A DNA stretch of 64,000 nucleotides from contig NZ_CP033970.1 in the NCBI RefSeq assembly GCF_003854935.1, forward strand, positions 1,302,001 through 1,366,000. Direction: 5' to 3'. Positions 20,386-29,785 of the stretch are shown one piece after another (the stretch's first letter is position 1; every line of letters starts with the position of its first letter). Source of the DNA: Cupriavidus pauculus. GTDB taxonomy: Bacteria; Pseudomonadota; Gammaproteobacteria; Burkholderiales; Burkholderiaceae. A program made the position numbers and the translations under genes. The notes beneath the pieces were generated by a model, which saw only the letters and a program-made list of their open reading frames with translations, was not told the DNA's origin and searched no databases.

Positions 20386-22119
20386 ATGGATCACAACCTG
20401 ACCCTCATCACCACGCTCGCCGCCGGCTTCGGCATCGCGCTCGTCCTCGGCTTCCTGGCGGAGCGCATGAAGATCCCGGCGCTGGTTGGCTACCTCGTGT
20501 CCGGCATCATCATCGGGCCCGGCACGCCGGGCTTCGTGGCCGACGTCCACCTGGCGGCGCAGTTGTCCGAGATCGGCGTGATGCTGCTGATGTTCGGCGT
20601 CGGGCTGCATTTCTCGCTGCGCGACCTGCTGGCCGTCAAGCGCATTGCCATTCCGGGCGCCGTGGTCCAGATGGGCATCGCCACGCTGCTCGGCATGGCC
20701 CTGGGCTGGATCTGGGGCTGGCACTGGGGCACCGGGCTGATCTTCGGGCTGTCGCTGTCGTGCGCCAGCACGGTCGTGCTGCTCAAGGCGCTGGAAAGCC
20801 GGGGCGTGCTCGAAACGATGAACGGCCGCATCGCCGTGGGCTGGCTGGTCGTGGAAGACCTGGCCACGGTGCTGGTGCTGGTGCTGCTGCCGCCGCTGGC
20901 CGGGCTGCTCGGCGGCGGCACGGCCGACGCGGCGCAGCCTTCGCAGTCGATCGGCATCACGATCTTCCAGACGCTGCTGCAGGTGGTGGCCTTTATCGCG
21001 CTGATGCTGGTGGCGGGGCGACGGGTGCTGCCGTGGCTGCTGTGGCAGGTGGCCAAGACCGGCTCGCGCGAGCTGTTCACGCTGGCCGTGGTGGCCGCGG
21101 CCATCGGCATCGCCTTTGGCGCGGCGCAGGTGTTCAGCGTGTCATTTGCGCTGGGCGCCTTCTTTGCCGGCATGGTGATGCGCGAATCGGAGTTCAGCCA
21201 CCGCGCCGCCGAGGAATCGCTGCCGCTGCGCGACGCATTCTCGGTGCTGTTCTTCGTGTCGGTCGGCATGCTGTTCAAACCGGCCATCCTGATGGAGCAG
21301 CCGCTGCACGTGCTGGCCGTGGTGGCCGTCATCATCCTGGGCAAGGCGCTGGCGGCGTTCGTGCTGGTGCTGGCGTTCCGCTACCCGCTGAACACGGCGC
21401 TGACGGTGTCGGCCAGCCTGGCCCAGATCGGCGAGTTCTCGTTCATCCTGGCGGGCCTGGGCGTGACGCTGAACCTGCTGCCCGAGGAAGGCATGAGCCT
21501 GATCCTGGCCGGCGCGCTGATCTCGATCGCGCTGAACCCGCTGCTGTTTGCCGCCGTGGAGCCGGTGCGCAACTGGATCCTGGCCCGCTCGGCCACCGCG
21601 CGCCGGCTGGAACAGCGCGGCGACCCCTATGCCGAACTGCCGGTGGAAACCGAGCGGCGTTTCCTGCAGGGGCAGGTGGTGCTGGTCGGCTACGGGCGCG
21701 TCGGGCGCCGGATCGCCAGTGCCATGCAGGCGCGCGGCATTCCGTTCGTGGTTGCCGACGAGAACCGTGAACTCGTGGAGGGCCTGCGCAAGGCCGGGTT
21801 TGCCGCCGTGTCCGGCAACGCTGCCGAGCCGGCCGTGCTGATCCAGGCCCATATCGCCCATGCCGCGATGCTGGTGGTGGCGGTGCCCGAGCCGCTGCAT
21901 GTGCGCCAGATGGTGGAAACCGCGCGCACGCTCAATCCCGACGTCGAGATCGTGCTGCGCACCCACAGCGAGGATGAATCCGCGCTGCTGCGCAAGGAAG
22001 GGCTGGGCACCGTGTTCTACGGCGAGGAAGAACTGGCCAAGGGCATGGCCGGGCATGTGCTCGGGCGCTTTGTCCCGGCCAGTGCCGACGGCATGACGGC
22101 CAATCCGGTGCCGCTCTAG
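20386..22119 (+). CDS. ybaL: YbaL-type cation:proton antiporter with TrkA-N domain
   Basis: A 577-aa CPA2-family antiporter. About twelve membrane helices occupy residues 5-400, starting LTLITTLAAGFGIALVLGFLAERMKIPALVGY with the family motif SGIIIGPGTPG, and SCASTVVLLKALE in the core. From about residue 425 a cytosolic Rossmann nucleotide-binding (TrkA-N/RCK) domain begins at GQVVLVGYGRVGRRIA. These proteins exchange potassium or sodium for protons and are gated by nucleotides. ATG 20386 is chosen as the first start with family-like sequence. A strong terminator follows at 22151. Confidence 0.93.
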   Translation: MDHNLTLITTLAAGFGIALVLGFLAERMKIPALVGYLVSGIIIGPGTPGFVADVHLAAQLSEIGVMLLMFGVGLHFSLRDLLAVKRIAIPGAVVQMGIATLLGMALGWIWGWHWGTGLIFGLSLSCASTVVLLKALESRGVLETMNGRIAVGWLVVEDLATVLVLVLLPPLAGLLGGGTADAAQPSQSIGITIFQTLLQVVAFIALMLVAGRRVLPWLLWQVAKTGSRELFTLAVVAAAIGIAFGAAQVFSVSFALGAFFAGMVMRESEFSHRAAEESLPLRDAFSVLFFVSVGMLFKPAILMEQPLHVLAVVAVIILGKALAAFVLVLAFRYPLNTALTVSASLAQIGEFSFILAGLGVTLNLLPEEGMSLILAGALISIALNPLLFAAVEPVRNWILARSATARRLEQRGDPYAELPVETERRFLQGQVVLVGYGRVGRRIASAMQARGIPFVVADENRELVEGLRKAGFAAVSGNAAEPAVLIQAHIAHAAMLVVAVPEPLHVRQMVETARTLNPDVEIVLRTHSEDESALLRKEGLGTVFYGEEELAKGMAGHVLGRFVPASADGMTANPVPL

Positions 22120-22150
22120 GCGCCACGCGCCAGGCGCCAGGCCATACGCG

Positions 22151-22178
22151 AACGGGCAGCCCAGGCTGCCCGTTTTTC
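22151..22178 (+). terminator. Rho-independent terminator after ybaL
   Basis: A 10-bp stem ACGGGCAGCC / GGCTGCCCGT with a two-base loop, followed by TTTTCTT. It lies between ybaL and the convergent sterol-desaturase gene and terminates plus-strand transcripts. Confidence 0.88.
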
Positions 22179-22194
22179 TTGTCGTCGCCGTTGC

Positions 22195-23106
22195 TCAGGG
22201 CGCCACGGCCACCCCCTCCCGCGCCACCGCCTGCTGCCGGCGCAGCGCCTCGGTCGTCGTGCCCTGGCCGTCCGGCGCCCAGCCCGGCGGCATCACCAGG
22301 TAGGCGGCGGCGTCCGCCAGGCGTCTGGCCTGCAGCATGTCCTTGCCCAGGCTGATCCAGTGCTCGAACTGGTTGACCAGCGGGTTGTGCGTGGTGGTGG
22401 GGTGGACCAGCCCGAAGCGGCACGGTTCGTCGTCGCGCTCGGCCACGTAGGTGCCGAACAGCCGGTCGAAGACGATCAGCACGCCGCCGTAGTTGGCATC
22501 GAGATAGTCGACGTTCGACGCATGGTGCACGCGGTGGGCCGACGGCGTGTTGAACACGTATTCCAGCCAGCCCAGCCTGGGAATCCACGTGGTGTGCAGC
22601 CAGAACTGGTACAGCAGGTTCAGGCTCAGCGTGGCCAGCACCACCTCCGGGCGCACGCCCAGGAACACCAGCGGGGCGAAGAAGATGGCGGTGCCCGTGA
22701 GCTTGCCGGTCCACCCCAGCCGGTAGGCCGTGCCCAGCGTCAGCTCGTTGGGCGAGTGGTGCACCGCGTGCGTGGCCCAGAAGAAGCGGATGCGGTGCGA
22801 CGCGCGGTGGTACCAGTAGTAGCAGAACTCCTGGCCGATGAAGAGCAGCAGCACGGCCAGCGCGCTGTTGATCTCCACGGTGAACAGCCGGTGCTGCCAG
22901 GCGTAGGCAAAGATCGGCGTGGCCAGCGACAGCGGCAGCAGCGCCATCAGCTTGCGGCCGATCATGTCGACCAGCGACAGCCCCATCGCGTGCCAGGGAT
23001 AGCCGCGGCCCTGCAGGCGGGCCTTGCGGGCCAGGCAGTACGCTTCGACCAGAGAAGCCGCCACGATGAATCCGGTGGCGTAGAGGGTGAGAAGATGAAG
23101 TTGCAT
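22195..23106 (-). CDS. Sterol desaturase/fatty acid hydroxylase family membrane protein
   Basis: A 303-aa membrane diiron oxygenase. The histidine clusters are clear: HRASHRIRFFWATHAVHH, then LHTTW and HRVHHASN. Four membrane segments surround them. Family members hydroxylate or desaturate fatty acids, sterols or carotenoids. ATG 23106 follows AAAGGGA. The substrate is unknown. The protein is plus/minus convergent with ybaL. Confidence 0.9.
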   Translation of the reverse strand: MQLHLLTLYATGFIVAASLVEAYCLARKARLQGRGYPWHAMGLSLVDMIGRKLMALLPLSLATPIFAYAWQHRLFTVEINSALAVLLLFIGQEFCYYWYHRASHRIRFFWATHAVHHSPNELTLGTAYRLGWTGKLTGTAIFFAPLVFLGVRPEVVLATLSLNLLYQFWLHTTWIPRLGWLEYVFNTPSAHRVHHASNVDYLDANYGGVLIVFDRLFGTYVAERDDEPCRFGLVHPTTTHNPLVNQFEHWISLGKDMLQARRLADAAAYLVMPPGWAPDGQGTTTEALRRQQAVAREGVAVAP

Positions 23107-23263
23107 GATCGTCCCTTTCGAGGTTGGCGGGGGACGCCTGGCTTGGCAGTCGCGGCGTCGGTGAGCCAACTGTAGGGGGCGGTCGGGCCGGGCGCCATCC
23201 GGCAATTATGTCGAGGCATGTCACGGCCCGGAAAGCGGCCACGGGCAACGGTTTGCGGACGTT

Positions 23264-23458
23264 TCAGCCGGCCACCACGCGGGCCACGCCGAACGACGCC
23301 GTGAAGCGGATGGTGCCGCGCGCCGCCGCGTCGTCGGCCGGCTCGCAGGCCAGCGCTTCCACGATGCCGCGCAGTTGCTCGGCCACGCCCGCCGCCTGCT
23401 GGCCGGTGGCGCGCGGCAGCAGCACGGCGAATTCCTCGCCGCCCAGGCGGGCCGGCAT
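23264..23458 (-). pseudogene. Remnant of a GGDEF (diguanylate cyclase) domain
   Basis: The frame reads ARLGGEEFAVLLPRATG, the GGDEF active-site hairpin, and continues as family-like sequence up to TIRFTASFGVARVVAG, then a stop. The N-terminal two-thirds of the domain (before the GGEEF loop) and the usual last 25 or so residues are missing, and the upstream part of the open frame is unrelated. It is probably the decayed relic of a cyclic-di-GMP synthase gene, with only about 65 residues left. No function is expected. Confidence 0.6.
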
Positions 23459-23649
23459 GTGCCGCTCCGTGGTCAGCCGATGCGAACCGTATCGTCGCCC
23501 GGCGCGCCGGTCCGTCGGCCGTTCTTCGAAAGATTTCAGATCGGCTCCGCAAAGGTTCACTACGGCGCACCGCCGGCGCGTCCCTAGAATAGGGGCGTCG
23601 ACAAACGGGCCGGCAACGGGGCCGGCCCGCGTCCAACGATCGGAGCATC

Positions 23650-24414
23650 ATGGGTCAGCTCTTGCGGCATCCGGCCATCCTGTTCGTCGTGCTGCTGGTC
23701 GTCCTGGCGATTGCCGTGGCGATCGGGTCGCTGCTGCTGCGCCGCTTCCGGCCCATTCCGGCCGACAGCCGCGACGACTTCAACATCATCCAGGGGGCCA
23801 CGCTGACGCTGCTGGCGCTGCTGATCGGCTTCACGCTGTCGATGGCGGTGGGCCGCTACGACCAGCGCAAGAACCTGGAAGAGGAAGAGGCCAACGCCAT
23901 CGGCACCGAGTACCTGCGCGCGCAGTTCCTGGACGCGCAGGCCGCCGAGCGGGCGCGGACGCTGCTGGCCAGCTACCTGGCCCAGCGCATCGAGTACTAC
24001 CAGACGCGCGACGACGACGCGCTGCGCCAGATCGCGGCCGCCACCGCGCGGACCCAGGACGAGATGTGGGCCGTGGTGCGCGACGCCGGGCTGAAGACGC
24101 CCACGCCGATCACGGCGCTGACCGTGTCCGGCATGAACGACGTGATCAACTCGCAGGGCTACACGGAAGCGGCCTGGCTGAACCGGATTCCCGTGGCGGC
24201 GTGGGGGCTGATGGTCGGCATCGCGTTCTTCAGCAGCCTGATGCAGGGCTACGGGGCCCGCAACGCACGGCCGCAACTGGGCCTGCTGCTGATCCTGCCG
24301 CTGACGGTGGCGGTGTCGCTGGCGCTGATTGCCGATATCGACAGCCCGCGCGGCGGCCTGATCCGCGTGAAGCCGCAGAACCTGCTGAACCTGCAGAGCT
24401 CGCTGGGCTGCTAG
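23650..24414 (+). CDS. DUF4239 (bestrophin-like domain) membrane protein
   Basis: A 254-aa inner-membrane protein. One helix (residues 8-28) is followed by FNIIQGATLTLLALLIGFTLSMAVGRYDQRKNLEEEEANAIGT, the DUF4239 hallmark. A helical soluble part comes next, then two or three C-terminal helices (WGLMVGIAFFSSLMQGYG and LLLILPLTVAVSLALIADI). Function unknown; the fold is related to bestrophin channels. The upstream 40 nt hold an 8-bp GC hairpin (23607-23628). It precedes the ABC transporter gene by 101 nt and may be independent. Confidence 0.85.
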   Translation: MGQLLRHPAILFVVLLVVLAIAVAIGSLLLRRFRPIPADSRDDFNIIQGATLTLLALLIGFTLSMAVGRYDQRKNLEEEEANAIGTEYLRAQFLDAQAAERARTLLASYLAQRIEYYQTRDDDALRQIAAATARTQDEMWAVVRDAGLKTPTPITALTVSGMNDVINSQGYTEAAWLNRIPVAAWGLMVGIAFFSSLMQGYGARNARPQLGLLLILPLTVAVSLALIADIDSPRGGLIRVKPQNLLNLQSSLGC

Positions 24415-24515
24415 CCCCGCACGGCTGGCGCGGGGGTTTGGCACAATGGCGCCTTTGGCCGGCGCCGGCGCCCGCATGGCGTCGTCGCGCCCCCCGGCAC
24501 AGGAACGATGACCGC

Positions 24516-26312
24516 ATGACGGCGCCAGAATCCCTTCCGCAATCTCCCTCGCGTGGCTCCCAGGCTTCCCCGGCTTCTCCGGCTTCTCCCGCACGTCCTT
24601 CCGCCATCGGCCTTGGCAGCGCCGCGCGCGACCTGTACCGCGCGCTCTGGCGCCATGCCGCCGGGGTGCGTGGCCACATGCTCGGCGCGGCGGGCCTGCT
24701 GTCGGGCGCCCAGTTGCTGCGGCTGACCATGCCGTGGCTGGCCGCGCAGGCCATCAACGCGCTGCAGCAGGGCAACATGGACGTGGCCGGCCGCTGGATC
24801 GTCTACCTGATCGGCATCTACCTGCTGTCGTGGCTGCTGCACGGCCCGGGCCGCGTGCTGGAGCGCAACGTCGGCGTGCAGGTGCGCGAGCGGCTGGCGG
24901 ACCAGCTCTACGCGCGCATCGCGGCGTCGCCGCTGGCGTGGCGCGACGGGCGGCACTCGGGCGAATTGCAGCACCGCGTGGTGCAGTCCAGCCGCGCGCT
25001 GTCGGACTTCGCCCAGAACCAGTTCGGCTACCTGCAGAGCGCGTTCAACTTCGTGGGGCCCATCGTGGCGCTGGCGCTGCTGTCTCGCACCAGCGGCGTG
25101 ATCGCGGTCACCGGCTACGTGGTGATCGCGCTGATCATCCTGCGGTTCGACCGCACGCTGATGCAGCTCGCGCGCGCCGAGAACGACGACGAACGCCGCT
25201 ACGCGGCCGCGCTGCTGGACTTCGTCGGCAACGCCGGCACCGTCATCGGCCTGCGGCTGCAGGCGGCGTCGCGCAAGCTGCTGGACCGCCGCATGCAGGC
25301 CGTGATGGCGCCGCTGCGCCGGGCCGTGATGGTCAACGAGGGCAAGTGGTTCACCGTGGACCTGCTGGGCATGGGCCTGACGTGGATCCTGGTGGTGGTG
25401 TACGTGCTGCAGGCACGCGAGCCGGGGCAGGCCGTGCTGCTGGGCACGGTGTTCATGATCTACCAGTACGCGCAGCAGGCGGCCACCGTGGTCGGCGCGA
25501 TGGCGTCGAACTTCCAGAGCTTCGCGCGGATGCATACCGACTTCGGCAGCGCCGAGCCAATCTGGGCCGCCCCCGGCGATCCGGACGCGCCGGTGCCGGC
25601 CGTGGTGCCCGACGCCCCTTGGCGGACGCTGGCGCTGCGCGGCGCCACGTGGCGCTACGCCGACGACGCACGCGGCGGCCTGCACGGCGTGGACCTGCTG
25701 CTGCAGCGCGGCGCGCGCATTGCGCTGGTGGGGCCCAGCGGTGGCGGCAAGAGCACGCTGCTGCGCGCGCTGGCCGGCCTCTATCGGCCGCAGCATGGCG
25801 AGCTGGCGCGCGATGGCCATCTGGTGGACTGGAGCGAACTGCGCACGCTGGCGACGCTGATCCCGCAGGAAGCGGAAGTCTTCGAGGCCAGCGTGGCCGA
25901 GAACCTGACGTTCGGCGAGCCGGCCGAGCGGGCCGCGCTGGAAGCGGCGGTGCATACGGGAGTGTTCGACGAGGTGCTGCAAAGGCTGCCCGACGGGCTC
26001 GACAGCCCGCTCAGCGAGCGCGGCGCCAACCTGTCGGGCGGGCAGCGCCAGCGGCTGGCGTTGGCACGCGGCGCGCTGGCGGCGCGCGGCAGTTCGCTGC
26101 TGTTGCTGGACGAACCCACCAGTGCGCTCGATCCGCAGGCCGAGGGCCGGGTCTTCGACCGCATGTTCGCCGCGTTTCCGACGGCCTGCATCGTCGCTTC
26201 GGTGCACAGGCCGAGCCTGCTGGCGCGCTTCGATACGCTTGTCGTGGTGGAAGCCGGCCGGGTCGTCGACGCCGGCCCGCGCGAAGAAGTGCTCGCAAGG
26301 CGTCCCCACTGA
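24516..26312 (+). CDS. ABC exporter (fused membrane and ATPase domains)
   Basis: A 598-aa half-transporter. Low-complexity Ser/Pro start (residues 1-30), six membrane helices (about 45-330), then the ATPase. Walker A LVGPSGGGKSTLL is near residue 404, the signature LSGGQRQR near 506, Walker B LLLLDEPTSALD near 528, and the switch histidine in VASVHRP. It forms a homodimer or pairs with another half; no partner lies nearby. ATG 24516 is chosen over a very long upstream frame that has no family similarity. The substrate is not identifiable. Confidence 0.93.
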   Translation: MTAPESLPQSPSRGSQASPASPASPARPSAIGLGSAARDLYRALWRHAAGVRGHMLGAAGLLSGAQLLRLTMPWLAAQAINALQQGNMDVAGRWIVYLIGIYLLSWLLHGPGRVLERNVGVQVRERLADQLYARIAASPLAWRDGRHSGELQHRVVQSSRALSDFAQNQFGYLQSAFNFVGPIVALALLSRTSGVIAVTGYVVIALIILRFDRTLMQLARAENDDERRYAAALLDFVGNAGTVIGLRLQAASRKLLDRRMQAVMAPLRRAVMVNEGKWFTVDLLGMGLTWILVVVYVLQAREPGQAVLLGTVFMIYQYAQQAATVVGAMASNFQSFARMHTDFGSAEPIWAAPGDPDAPVPAVVPDAPWRTLALRGATWRYADDARGGLHGVDLLLQRGARIALVGPSGGGKSTLLRALAGLYRPQHGELARDGHLVDWSELRTLATLIPQEAEVFEASVAENLTFGEPAERAALEAAVHTGVFDEVLQRLPDGLDSPLSERGANLSGGQRQRLALARGALAARGSSLLLLDEPTSALDPQAEGRVFDRMFAAFPTACIVASVHRPSLLARFDTLVVVEAGRVVDAGPREEVLARRPH

Positions 26313-26348
26313 GCGGGGAGCCGCCTTGCGCGGGATGCCGCTAGCGGC

Positions 26349-26699
26349 TTACTGGCACTGGCTGATGGCGGCAGCCTCGCCGTTGTCCTGGCCACGGTAG
26401 CCCAGCCACGAGCCGGGGCCGCTGGTCGACTTGCGCACCACGGCCGCCGCACCGTTCGGCGGCTGCTGGCCCGGCACGTACACGTCAAATGCCTGGTCGT
26501 TGGCCAGCATGTACTGCATGAACACCTGCTGGCGCGTCGCATCGGCCCACCTCTGGCCGATACACTGCGCGGCGGCCTTCGGGGCCAGCTTGCTCTCGCC
26601 GATGGGGCGCGTCGCCTGCGTCGGGGGAGGCGTGTAGGGGGACATGGCGCAGCCAGTCAGAGTGGCCGCGCAGAGAGCGACGATGAACGGATATTTCAT
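26349..26699 (-). CDS. Small lipoprotein of unknown function
   Basis: A 116-aa protein with a lipoprotein signal peptide and lipobox LTGC (Cys 17). The mature part contains AAAQCIGQRWADATRQQVF and ends AAISQCQ, with three cysteines in all. It is likely an outer-membrane-anchored periplasmic protein. Its role is not known. ATG 26699 is selected because it gives a proper signal peptide. Confidence 0.8.
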   Translation of the reverse strand: MKYPFIVALCAATLTGCAMSPYTPPPTQATRPIGESKLAPKAAAQCIGQRWADATRQQVFMQYMLANDQAFDVYVPGQQPPNGAAAVVRKSTSGPGSWLGYRGQDNGEAAAISQCQ

Positions 26700-27029
26700 G
26701 TTGTTGGCTCCATATCGAATCGCGGAATGCATCGCAGGCGCCACTCGGAGAGGGCAGCGCCACGCGGTGCGACGAGGTGTACCCGGACGTGGCCCGGGGC
26801 CTCGCCAGTACAAGATTCGAGTCTAGGCAACACCGCGCCTTGCCGGCTACGCGCCGCGCTTCTATCCCGCGTGTCGGTGTCCGTCTGATTCCGCCATGCC
26901 CGCGCCGTCATCGGCGCCTTTGCATTGACCCGCCCATGATCTACAAAACGAGAACCCGGGGGCCGTGGCGCGCGCGGCTGGCGCGCGAGACCAGTCAACA
27001 AGACTCGACAAGATCGAAGGGGGCAGCAG
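26700..27029. other. Intergenic region without recognised features
   Basis: This 330-bp divergent gap between the lipoprotein and methyltransferase genes should carry both promoters. It contains no reading frame with coding character. I see no clear -35/-10 pair, terminator or repeat; the only firm signal is the AAGGGGGCAGCAG ribosome site just before 27030. Confidence 0.5.
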
Positions 27030-27857
27030 ATGAATGCCAATCCGAATCCGAACAAGGCGCTGTGGGAGAAGGGCGACTTCACGCGGCTGGCGGCGACCAT
27101 GCGCGAAAGCGGCGACCAGTTCGTGGAAAGCCTGGGCATCACGCCGGGCATGAAGGTGCTGGACCTGGGCTGCGGTGACGGCACCACCGCCTTGCCCGAG
27201 GCCCGGCGCGGGGCCGACGTGCTGGGGGTCGACATCGCCAGCAATCTCGTCGCGGCCGGCAACCGCCGCGCGCAGGAGGCGGGGCTGGCGAACGTGCGCT
27301 TTCAGGAGGGCGACGCCTGCGCGCTGACCGGCCTGCCGGACCAGTCGTTCGACCTGGTGGTCAGCATGTTCGGCGCGATGTTCGCCCCGAAGCCCGGCGA
27401 CGTGGCCAGAGAGATGGTGCGCGTGACGCGGCCCGGCGGGCGCATCGTCATGGGCAACTGGATCCCGAACGACCCCACGCTCGTGGCCCAGGTGCTGAAG
27501 ACCAGCATGGCGTATTCGCCACCGCCGCCGGAAGGCTTCGTGAGCCCGATGCTCTGGGGCAACGAGGCCGCCGTGACCGAGCGCTTCGGCGCGGCCGGCG
27601 TGCCGCCTGAGAACATCGAGTTCGCCCGCGAGACCTACGTGTTCCGCTACGACGGCGCGCCGTCCGACTTCCTGGCGATCTTCCGCGACTACTACGGCCC
27701 CACCATGAACGCCTTTGCGGCGGCCGAGGCCAGCGGCAAGCGGGCCGACCTGCAGCGCGAACTGGAGACGCTGTTCGCGGCGCAGAACCAGAGCGGCAAG
27801 GCTGACGCCACGTCGATCCCGGCCACGTTCCTGCGCGTGACCGTCAAGCGGCCCTGA
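27030..27857 (+). CDS. SAM-dependent class I methyltransferase
   Basis: A 275-aa methyltransferase of the Methyltransf_11/UbiE type. The SAM-binding motif is VLDLGCGDGTTALPEA at about residues 50-65, followed by VLGVDIASNLVAAGN and the post-motif FDLVVSMFGAMFAPKP. The C-terminal part (ENIEFARETYVFRYDGAP) is specific to a bacterial subgroup of unknown substrate. AAGGGGGCA precedes the ATG. It is an isolated gene. Confidence 0.9.
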   Translation: MNANPNPNKALWEKGDFTRLAATMRESGDQFVESLGITPGMKVLDLGCGDGTTALPEARRGADVLGVDIASNLVAAGNRRAQEAGLANVRFQEGDACALTGLPDQSFDLVVSMFGAMFAPKPGDVAREMVRVTRPGGRIVMGNWIPNDPTLVAQVLKTSMAYSPPPPEGFVSPMLWGNEAAVTERFGAAGVPPENIEFARETYVFRYDGAPSDFLAIFRDYYGPTMNAFAAAEASGKRADLQRELETLFAAQNQSGKADATSIPATFLRVTVKRP

Positions 27858-28077
27858 CGCGGCGACGGCCCTGGGCACGGCACGCGCCCCGCGCGCCGTG
27901 CCGGCATCCACACGCCCGCGCAGCGGCGGCCGGGCGGGCCCGCGCGCGTAAATAACGTGGATGCATGTCGGCGGCAAGCCTCGTAAATGACAGTTGCAAA
28001 ACGGAACAGATTGTCAGGCGCGAGGCCGCTACAGTGGCCGTTCCCGAGTTTTCCGGGCTTTTTCAGGAGGTAATCGA

Positions 28078-28461
28078 ATGAAGCAACATCTGGCGAAATC
28101 CCTGTTGATGGCCGGCGCGCTGGTCGCGTCGTACCCGCTGCTTGCCCAGCAGATGGCCCCCGTCCAGCAGGCCCAGCCGATGCCCGCCCCGTCAGCCGCC
28201 CCGTCGTCCGTGACCGCCCAGCCGGTGCAGGCCGCGCCCGCCGCTGGCTATGCCGCCCCGGCCGCGCCCGCCGCCGCCAGCCCCTATGCGCAGGGCTCGA
28301 TGGAATCCGTGCAGCGTGGCGTGCCGCCCGCACCGGGCGCCGTGTCGATGGCCCCGCCGCCCGCGCCGGCCGCCGTGGTGGACCCCGCCGCGATGAGCCT
28401 GCCGCCCGATGCGCTCGGCACGCGCCTGGGCCAGCGCAACCGCTTCCTCGACGGCGCCTGA
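28078..28461 (+). CDS. Secreted Ala/Pro-rich low-complexity protein
   Basis: A 127-aa protein with a signal peptide (KQHLAKSLLMAGALVASYPLLAQQ) and then a low-complexity chain of Ala, Pro, Gln and Val. It has no cysteine and no recognised domain. An AGGAGG ribosome site precedes ATG 28078. The protein is probably periplasmic and disordered. Its function is unknown. Confidence 0.7.
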   Translation: MKQHLAKSLLMAGALVASYPLLAQQMAPVQQAQPMPAPSAAPSSVTAQPVQAAPAAGYAAPAAPAAASPYAQGSMESVQRGVPPAPGAVSMAPPPAPAAVVDPAAMSLPPDALGTRLGQRNRFLDGA

Positions 28462-28716
28462 TCGCGCCTGTGCCCGCGCTGCACAGAGGCTGTGCGGCGC
28501 GTGGCGTTGCACCGCGCGTCAGCCGCCACTACGCGCTTGTTCCCAGACGCCTTGCTCGACTTCATGGCCCGCCACTGCGGCACCCGCTGACCGGAGCGGC
28601 TTGCGCGGCACCTTCGGCGGGAAAGGGTTCCGTGCCGCTTGCCGAGCACCTACAGTGATTGAAGTCCCGGCGTGTACCGCGCCGCGGGCATGGTCTGTGC
28701 GCGACTGGGAACCGCC

Positions 28717-29046
28717 ATGCAGAAACTTGCCTTCCGTACGCTGCTGTACCGCTATTTCTTCTTCGACTGGCTGTTCAAGGACGTCAGCCGGGGCGACATC
28801 GTGGCGCGCGCCGCCGCGTGGCGCTTCAACCAGGCGCGCGCCCACTGGCTGCTGACCTATATGCGCCGCTGGCTCTGGTGCGGGCTGCTGCTGTACGGCA
28901 TCGGCGGCGCCGTGGAGACGCTGATGCGCGCACCGGTGCTGTCGGCCTTCTTCTACGTGCCGGGCGCGCTGGCCGTGCCTGTCAACATCGTGATCGGCGT
29001 GGTCTGGATCGGGCTCAAGGCGTGTCCCGGCCCGGCGCGCAACTAG
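28717..29046 (+). CDS. Hypothetical two-helix membrane protein
   Basis: A 109-aa protein with an aromatic N-terminus (LLYRYFFFDWLFKDVSRGD), an amphipathic helix (RAAAWRFNQARAHWLL) and two hydrophobic helices (WLWCGLLLYGIGGAVETLM and YVPGALAVPVNIVIGVVWIGL). Likely in the inner membrane. No family is recognised. ATG 28717 starts the hydrophobic part; an upstream in-frame start at 28672 is less likely. Confidence 0.65.
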   Translation: MQKLAFRTLLYRYFFFDWLFKDVSRGDIVARAAAWRFNQARAHWLLTYMRRWLWCGLLLYGIGGAVETLMRAPVLSAFFYVPGALAVPVNIVIGVVWIGLKACPGPARN

Positions 29047-29319
29047 CCCCCCGTTTCACCGCTGCAACCTTCACGGCAACCCTGCCCGTGGCCCGGCCCG
29101 GTGCCTGCCCGCAAACGGCTTGCCGCCGCCCGTGGCGTGCATATTGCGTGATGCGGGGTTTGCCCACGCTCCCGGGCGAGCCGCCACGCCATGTGCGCGC
29201 CATCGCTCTTGCATGCCAGGTCCGGCGCGCGCCAGCGCCCTCCGGCCGCGCTCAGAAGCCATGAGCCACCGTCCCTTCCCCAGGGGCGGCGCCGATCTTC
29301 TACCTGTCGGAGGTTCGCC

Positions 29320-29613
29320 ATGAACCGGTACATCGTGCTCGCAAGCTTTACAGACCAGGGCATACGCAGCGTCAAGGACACCACCAAACGCGCGGCGGCC
29401 GTGCGCGAAATGGCGCCGCAGTTCGGCGTGAAGGTGAACGACGTGTTCTGGACGCTCGGCAAATACGACGTGGTCCTGACGCTGGAGGCGCAGGACGACA
29501 CGGCGGTCACGGCCTTCGGGCTCAGCATCGCCGCCCAGGGCAACGTGCACACGCAAACGCTGCGCGCGTTCTCCGAGGATGACATGAAGGGCATCCTCGG
29601 CAAGATGCGTTGA
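29320..29613 (+). CDS. GYD domain protein
   Basis: A 97-aa ferredoxin-like fold protein of the GYD family. The hallmark is FWTLGKYDVVLTLEAQDD (GKYD here) after YIVLASFTDQGIRSVKDTTKR, with a terminal helix FSEDDMKGILGKM. Family members are small dimeric stress-associated proteins of unknown function. CGGAGG precedes the ATG. It ends at the hairpin at 29633. Confidence 0.88.
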   Translation: MNRYIVLASFTDQGIRSVKDTTKRAAAVREMAPQFGVKVNDVFWTLGKYDVVLTLEAQDDTAVTAFGLSIAAQGNVHTQTLRAFSEDDMKGILGKMR

Positions 29614-29632
29614 GCACAGGCACGTCGTGCCG

Positions 29633-29670
29633 CCGGTGCCGGCCCCGCTGCCGGCACCGGTTGTGGTTTA
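29633..29670 (+). terminator. Hairpin terminator after the GYD gene
   Basis: An 11-bp perfect stem CCGGTGCCGGC / GCCGGCACCGG with a six-base loop, followed by TTGTGGTTTA. The T tract is weak, but the stem is strong and the location right after the gene fits termination. Confidence 0.55.
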
Positions 29671-29785
29671 CCCCGTCTCCCGCGCGGCGCCCGTGTAAGA
29701 ACCGGGTAAGCGGCGCGCATTACCTTGTAGCCATGCCGGGCGCGGGCACGCGCGTGGCGCATCGACAAGGAATGCAGGAGACAGG

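Noticed and set aside
23607-23628. Hairpin GGGCCGGC/GCCGGCCC before the DUF4239 gene as a riboswitch
   Set aside because: A single short GC stem without any conserved riboswitch core; GC-rich DNA forms such stems by chance.
23124-24515. The long upstream part of the ABC exporter frame
   Set aside because: It lies antisense to the GGDEF remnant and out of frame over the DUF4239 gene, with no family similarity. The exporter starts at 24516.
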